Shown here: piece after piece, positions 32,765 through 35,121 of the stretch
How positions within the stretch are numbered: the first letter of the stretch is position 1
Layout of the letters: every line of letters starts with the position of its first letter
Source: Candidatus Petromonas tenebris
GTDB taxonomy: Bacteria; Bacillota; Clostridia; Peptostreptococcales; Caminicellaceae
Assembly (NCBI GenBank): GCA_014236755.1
Contig: JACCKY010000036.1
Location: forward strand, 1-35,121
Direction: 5' to 3'
Length of the DNA stretch: 35,121 nt
Program-made: the position numbers and the translations under genes
The notes under the pieces: generated by a model
What the model saw: the letters and a program-made list of their open reading frames with translations, nothing else
What the model was told of the DNA's origin: nothing
Database searches by the model: none

Positions 32765-35121
32765 ATGAAACAAATTGTTAGGAGAGTATTTGTTGAAAAG
32801 AAAAAGGGATTTGATGTAGAAGGCGAGCATCTATATAAGGATATTAAAGAAAGTTTAGGTATAAAGGGCTTAACGGGAATAAGAGTAGTTAATCGATATG
32901 ATATAGCTGGAATATCTGAGGATGAATATGAAAGAGCTAAAAAGACTATTTTTTCAGAGCCCAATGTGGATAATGTATATGATGAAGTTTTTGAAATAAA
33001 AGATAATGAAAGGGCTTTAGCAATAGAGTTTCTGCCCGGACAGTATGACCAGAGGGCCGATTCCGCTGCCCAGTGTGTTCAGATACTTACTGGTAAGGAA
33101 AGACCTTTTGTTCAGGTTGCAAAATTATTAATACTAGAAGGCAATATAAGTGATATCGAATTTGGAAATATAAGAAATTATTGCATAAATCCTGTTGATT
33201 CCAGAGAAGCTTCTTTAGAAAAACCCGAAACTCTCGAAATGAAGACCGAAGTACCAGGGGACGTAAAGATTTTATACGGGTTTATAGATAAAGACAAGGA
33301 AGAACTTTTGAAGTTTAAGGAAGACCACGGCTTTGCCATGAATATAGAGGATCTTGTGTTTTGTAGAGATTACTTTAGAGATGAGGAGAAAAGAAATCCG
33401 ACCATTACTGAGATAAAGGTTATAGACACCTACTGGTCAGACCACTGCAGACACACAACTTTCCTCACTGAAATAGAGGATGTAGAGATAGAAGGGGGTC
33501 TATATGGAGAGGCCATCAGGGATGCCTACAATGAATACTTGAAATCGAGACAATACGTATATGAAGATAAAGACAAAGACGTTTCTTTGATGGACATAGC
33601 AACACTGGGGATGAAGGAACTTAAAAAAAGAGGGATGCTTGAAGATCTTGATGTATCTGATGAAATAAATGCTTGTAGTATTGAAGTAGATGTGGATGTT
33701 GACGGTAAAATCGAAAAGTGGCTTGTCATGTTTAAAAATGAAACCCATAATCACCCTACTGAAATAGAGCCATTTGGTGGAGCAGCCACATGTCTTGGAG
33801 GTGCCATAAGAGATCCATTGTCAGGAAGATCCTACGTATATCAGGCAATGAGGGTTACTGGTAGTGGAGATCCTAGAGCTAAAATAGAAGATACCTTACC
33901 TGGAAAACTTCCTCAGAAAAAGATAACTACGGAGGCAGCCCGTGGCTACAGCTCCTATGGAAATCAGATAGGACTTGCAACAGGACAGGTGGCAGAAGTT
34001 TATGATGAAGGTTTTATTGCTAAGAGAATGGAGATAGGGGCAGTTATAGGAGCAGCTCCTAAGAAAAATGTCATTAGAAAAAGGCCCGTAGATGGAGACG
34101 TAATACTGTTAGTAGGTGGTAGAACTGGACGTGACGGATGTGGTGGAGCTACAGGTTCATCTAAAGCCCATACAGAAGAATCTATATTTACATGTGGGGC
34201 AGAGGTTCAAAAAGGTAATGCTCCAACGGAGAGAAAAATTCAGAGACTCTTTAGAAAACCGGAGTTAACAAAGCTGATCAAAAAATGTAATGATTTTGGA
34301 GCTGGAGGAGTATCTGTTGCCATAGGTGAGCTTGCCGATAGTATAGAGGTGGATTTAGACAAGGTTCCTAAGAAATATGAGGGTCTTGACGGAACAGAGC
34401 TGGCCATATCTGAATCCCAAGAGCGTATGGCTGTAGTGGTAGCAAAAGAAGATGTAGATAAATTCAAGCAATTGGCAGCAGAGGAAAACTTGGAGGCTAC
34501 TGTAGTAGCTAGAGTAACCGATAGCGGCAGACTTGTAATGAAGTGGCGTGATAAAAAGATTTTAGATATAAGCAGAGATTTTTTAGATACCCATGGAATA
34601 AAGCAGAAGACAAAGGTAAAGGTAGTACATCCTAATTTAGCCTACAATTATTTTGAAAAGGCAGCAAAAGAATTTGAGAATAAGGAAATCTATGACTCAT
34701 GGATGGATAACCTTATGGATTTAAACGTTGCAGATCAAAAGGGTCTTGTAGAAATGTTTGACAGTACTATAGGAGCAGGAACTGTTCTAATGCCCTTCGG
34801 AGGAAAGTATGCACTTACTCCTGCTGAGGGGATGGTAGCAAAGATACCTGTATTAGATGGTGAAACCAGCACGTGTACAATCATGACCTATGGATATAAC
34901 CCTAAAATAGGTAAATGGAGCCCTTTCCATGGAGCACTTTATGCGGTAGTTGAATCTATTGCAAAGGTTGCAGCCATAGGGGGAGACTACAAAAAGATTA
35001 GACTTACCCTGCAGGAGTATTTTGAAAAGCTTGGAAAAGATTGCACTAAATGGGGTAAGCCTTTTAGCGCCCTGTTGGGAGCCTTTTATGTACAGAAGAA
35101 GCTGGGTATACCGGCCATTGG
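32765..35121 (+). CDS. purL: Phosphoribosylformylglycinamidine synthase, long form (partial)
   Basis: Fourth step of purine synthesis: converts FGAR to FGAM with glutamine and ATP. The window ends after 785 codons without a stop; the long clostridial form is about 1250 residues, so the C-terminal glutaminase domain is outside. Visible parts: a PurS-like N-terminal domain (about 1-150), linker, first ATP-binding half with SDHCRHTTF and NETHNHPTEIEPFGGAATC, the GGRTGRDGCGGATGSSKAHT loop, and the start of the second half (GAGGVSVAIGEL, SESQERMAVVV). ATG 32765 has AGGTGG eight bases upstream. The neighbouring guanine/PRPP-controlled permease gives the area a purine theme, but no riboswitch precedes purL itself. 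Confidence 0.95.
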   Translation, partial: MKQIVRRVFVEKKKGFDVEGEHLYKDIKESLGIKGLTGIRVVNRYDIAGISEDEYERAKKTIFSEPNVDNVYDEVFEIKDNERALAIEFLPGQYDQRADSAAQCVQILTGKERPFVQVAKLLILEGNISDIEFGNIRNYCINPVDSREASLEKPETLEMKTEVPGDVKILYGFIDKDKEELLKFKEDHGFAMNIEDLVFCRDYFRDEEKRNPTITEIKVIDTYWSDHCRHTTFLTEIEDVEIEGGLYGEAIRDAYNEYLKSRQYVYEDKDKDVSLMDIATLGMKELKKRGMLEDLDVSDEINACSIEVDVDVDGKIEKWLVMFKNETHNHPTEIEPFGGAATCLGGAIRDPLSGRSYVYQAMRVTGSGDPRAKIEDTLPGKLPQKKITTEAARGYSSYGNQIGLATGQVAEVYDEGFIAKRMEIGAVIGAAPKKNVIRKRPVDGDVILLVGGRTGRDGCGGATGSSKAHTEESIFTCGAEVQKGNAPTERKIQRLFRKPELTKLIKKCNDFGAGGVSVAIGELADSIEVDLDKVPKKYEGLDGTELAISESQERMAVVVAKEDVDKFKQLAAEENLEATVVARVTDSGRLVMKWRDKKILDISRDFLDTHGIKQKTKVKVVHPNLAYNYFEKAAKEFENKEIYDSWMDNLMDLNVADQKGLVEMFDSTIGAGTVLMPFGGKYALTPAEGMVAKIPVLDGETSTCTIMTYGYNPKIGKWSPFHGALYAVVESIAKVAAIGGDYKKIRLTLQEYFEKLGKDCTKWGKPFSALLGAFYVQKKLGIPAI

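Noticed and set aside
32686-32964. 92-residue open frame antisense to the purL start
   Set aside because: It lies opposite the conserved PurS-like N-terminus of purL and has a serine-rich shadow composition.

Overview
The window looks like chromosomal DNA from a low-GC, anaerobic, probably endospore-forming Clostridia-type Firmicute (Tissierellales/Clostridiales-like). This rests on the AT-rich codon use, strong Shine-Dalgarno sites, a SleB-type cell-wall hydrolase, a PepV dipeptidase, the clostridial long form of PurL and a guanine-PRPP tandem riboswitch. No species can be named from the sequence alone.

Layout. (1) 65-5121 (+): a PAS/GAF hybrid-input histidine kinase, a decayed response-regulator relic, a receiver-HDOD protein and a receiver protein with a kinase-like but motif-less C-terminus. 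(2) 5282-9799 (-): aconitase, NAD-type isocitrate dehydrogenase and citrate synthase, the three steps from oxaloacetate plus acetyl-CoA to 2-oxoglutarate. They are read from one consensus promoter whose start region is covered by dyad sequences. (3) 10011-10344: a truncated group II intron relic. (4) 10500-13941 (+): a MacAB/YknXYZ-like efflux operon, convergent with an OmpR-family regulator and its kinase (13982-16073, -). Perfect 11-bp tandem repeats upstream of the efflux operon, repeated in near-identical form upstream of the regulator, suggest that this two-component system controls the transporter. (5) 16449-17423 (+): an exported LysM/copper-amine-oxidase-like/SleB wall hydrolase. (6) 17798-25764 (+): a four-gene Wadjet (jetABCD) anti-plasmid defence operon whose jetB is interrupted by a deletion and frameshift. 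(7) 25856-29471 (+): an OPT-family peptide transporter and a PepV-type dipeptidase, a likely peptide-use pair. (8) 29557-31263: a promoter, a guanine aptamer, a PRPP (ykkC subtype 2) aptamer, a terminator and an AzgA/PbuG-type purine permease. (9) A LysR regulator (-), then purL (+), cut by the right edge.

Non-coding sequence is rich. A diverged inverted pair of about 130-200 bp repeats (27836-28057 and 32508-32705) brackets pepV, azgA and lysR. Related GC-rich repeat fragments lie near 6775 and 17503, and a 29-nt sequence is shared exactly between the intron relic and a small hairpin element at 31287-31431. The best candidates for a second look are the broken jetB inside an otherwise intact Wadjet operon, the tandem riboswitch logic gate, the aconitase promoter/operator and the shared 11-bp repeats. 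I saw no wholly unknown multi-gene system, CRISPR array, tRNA or rRNA.
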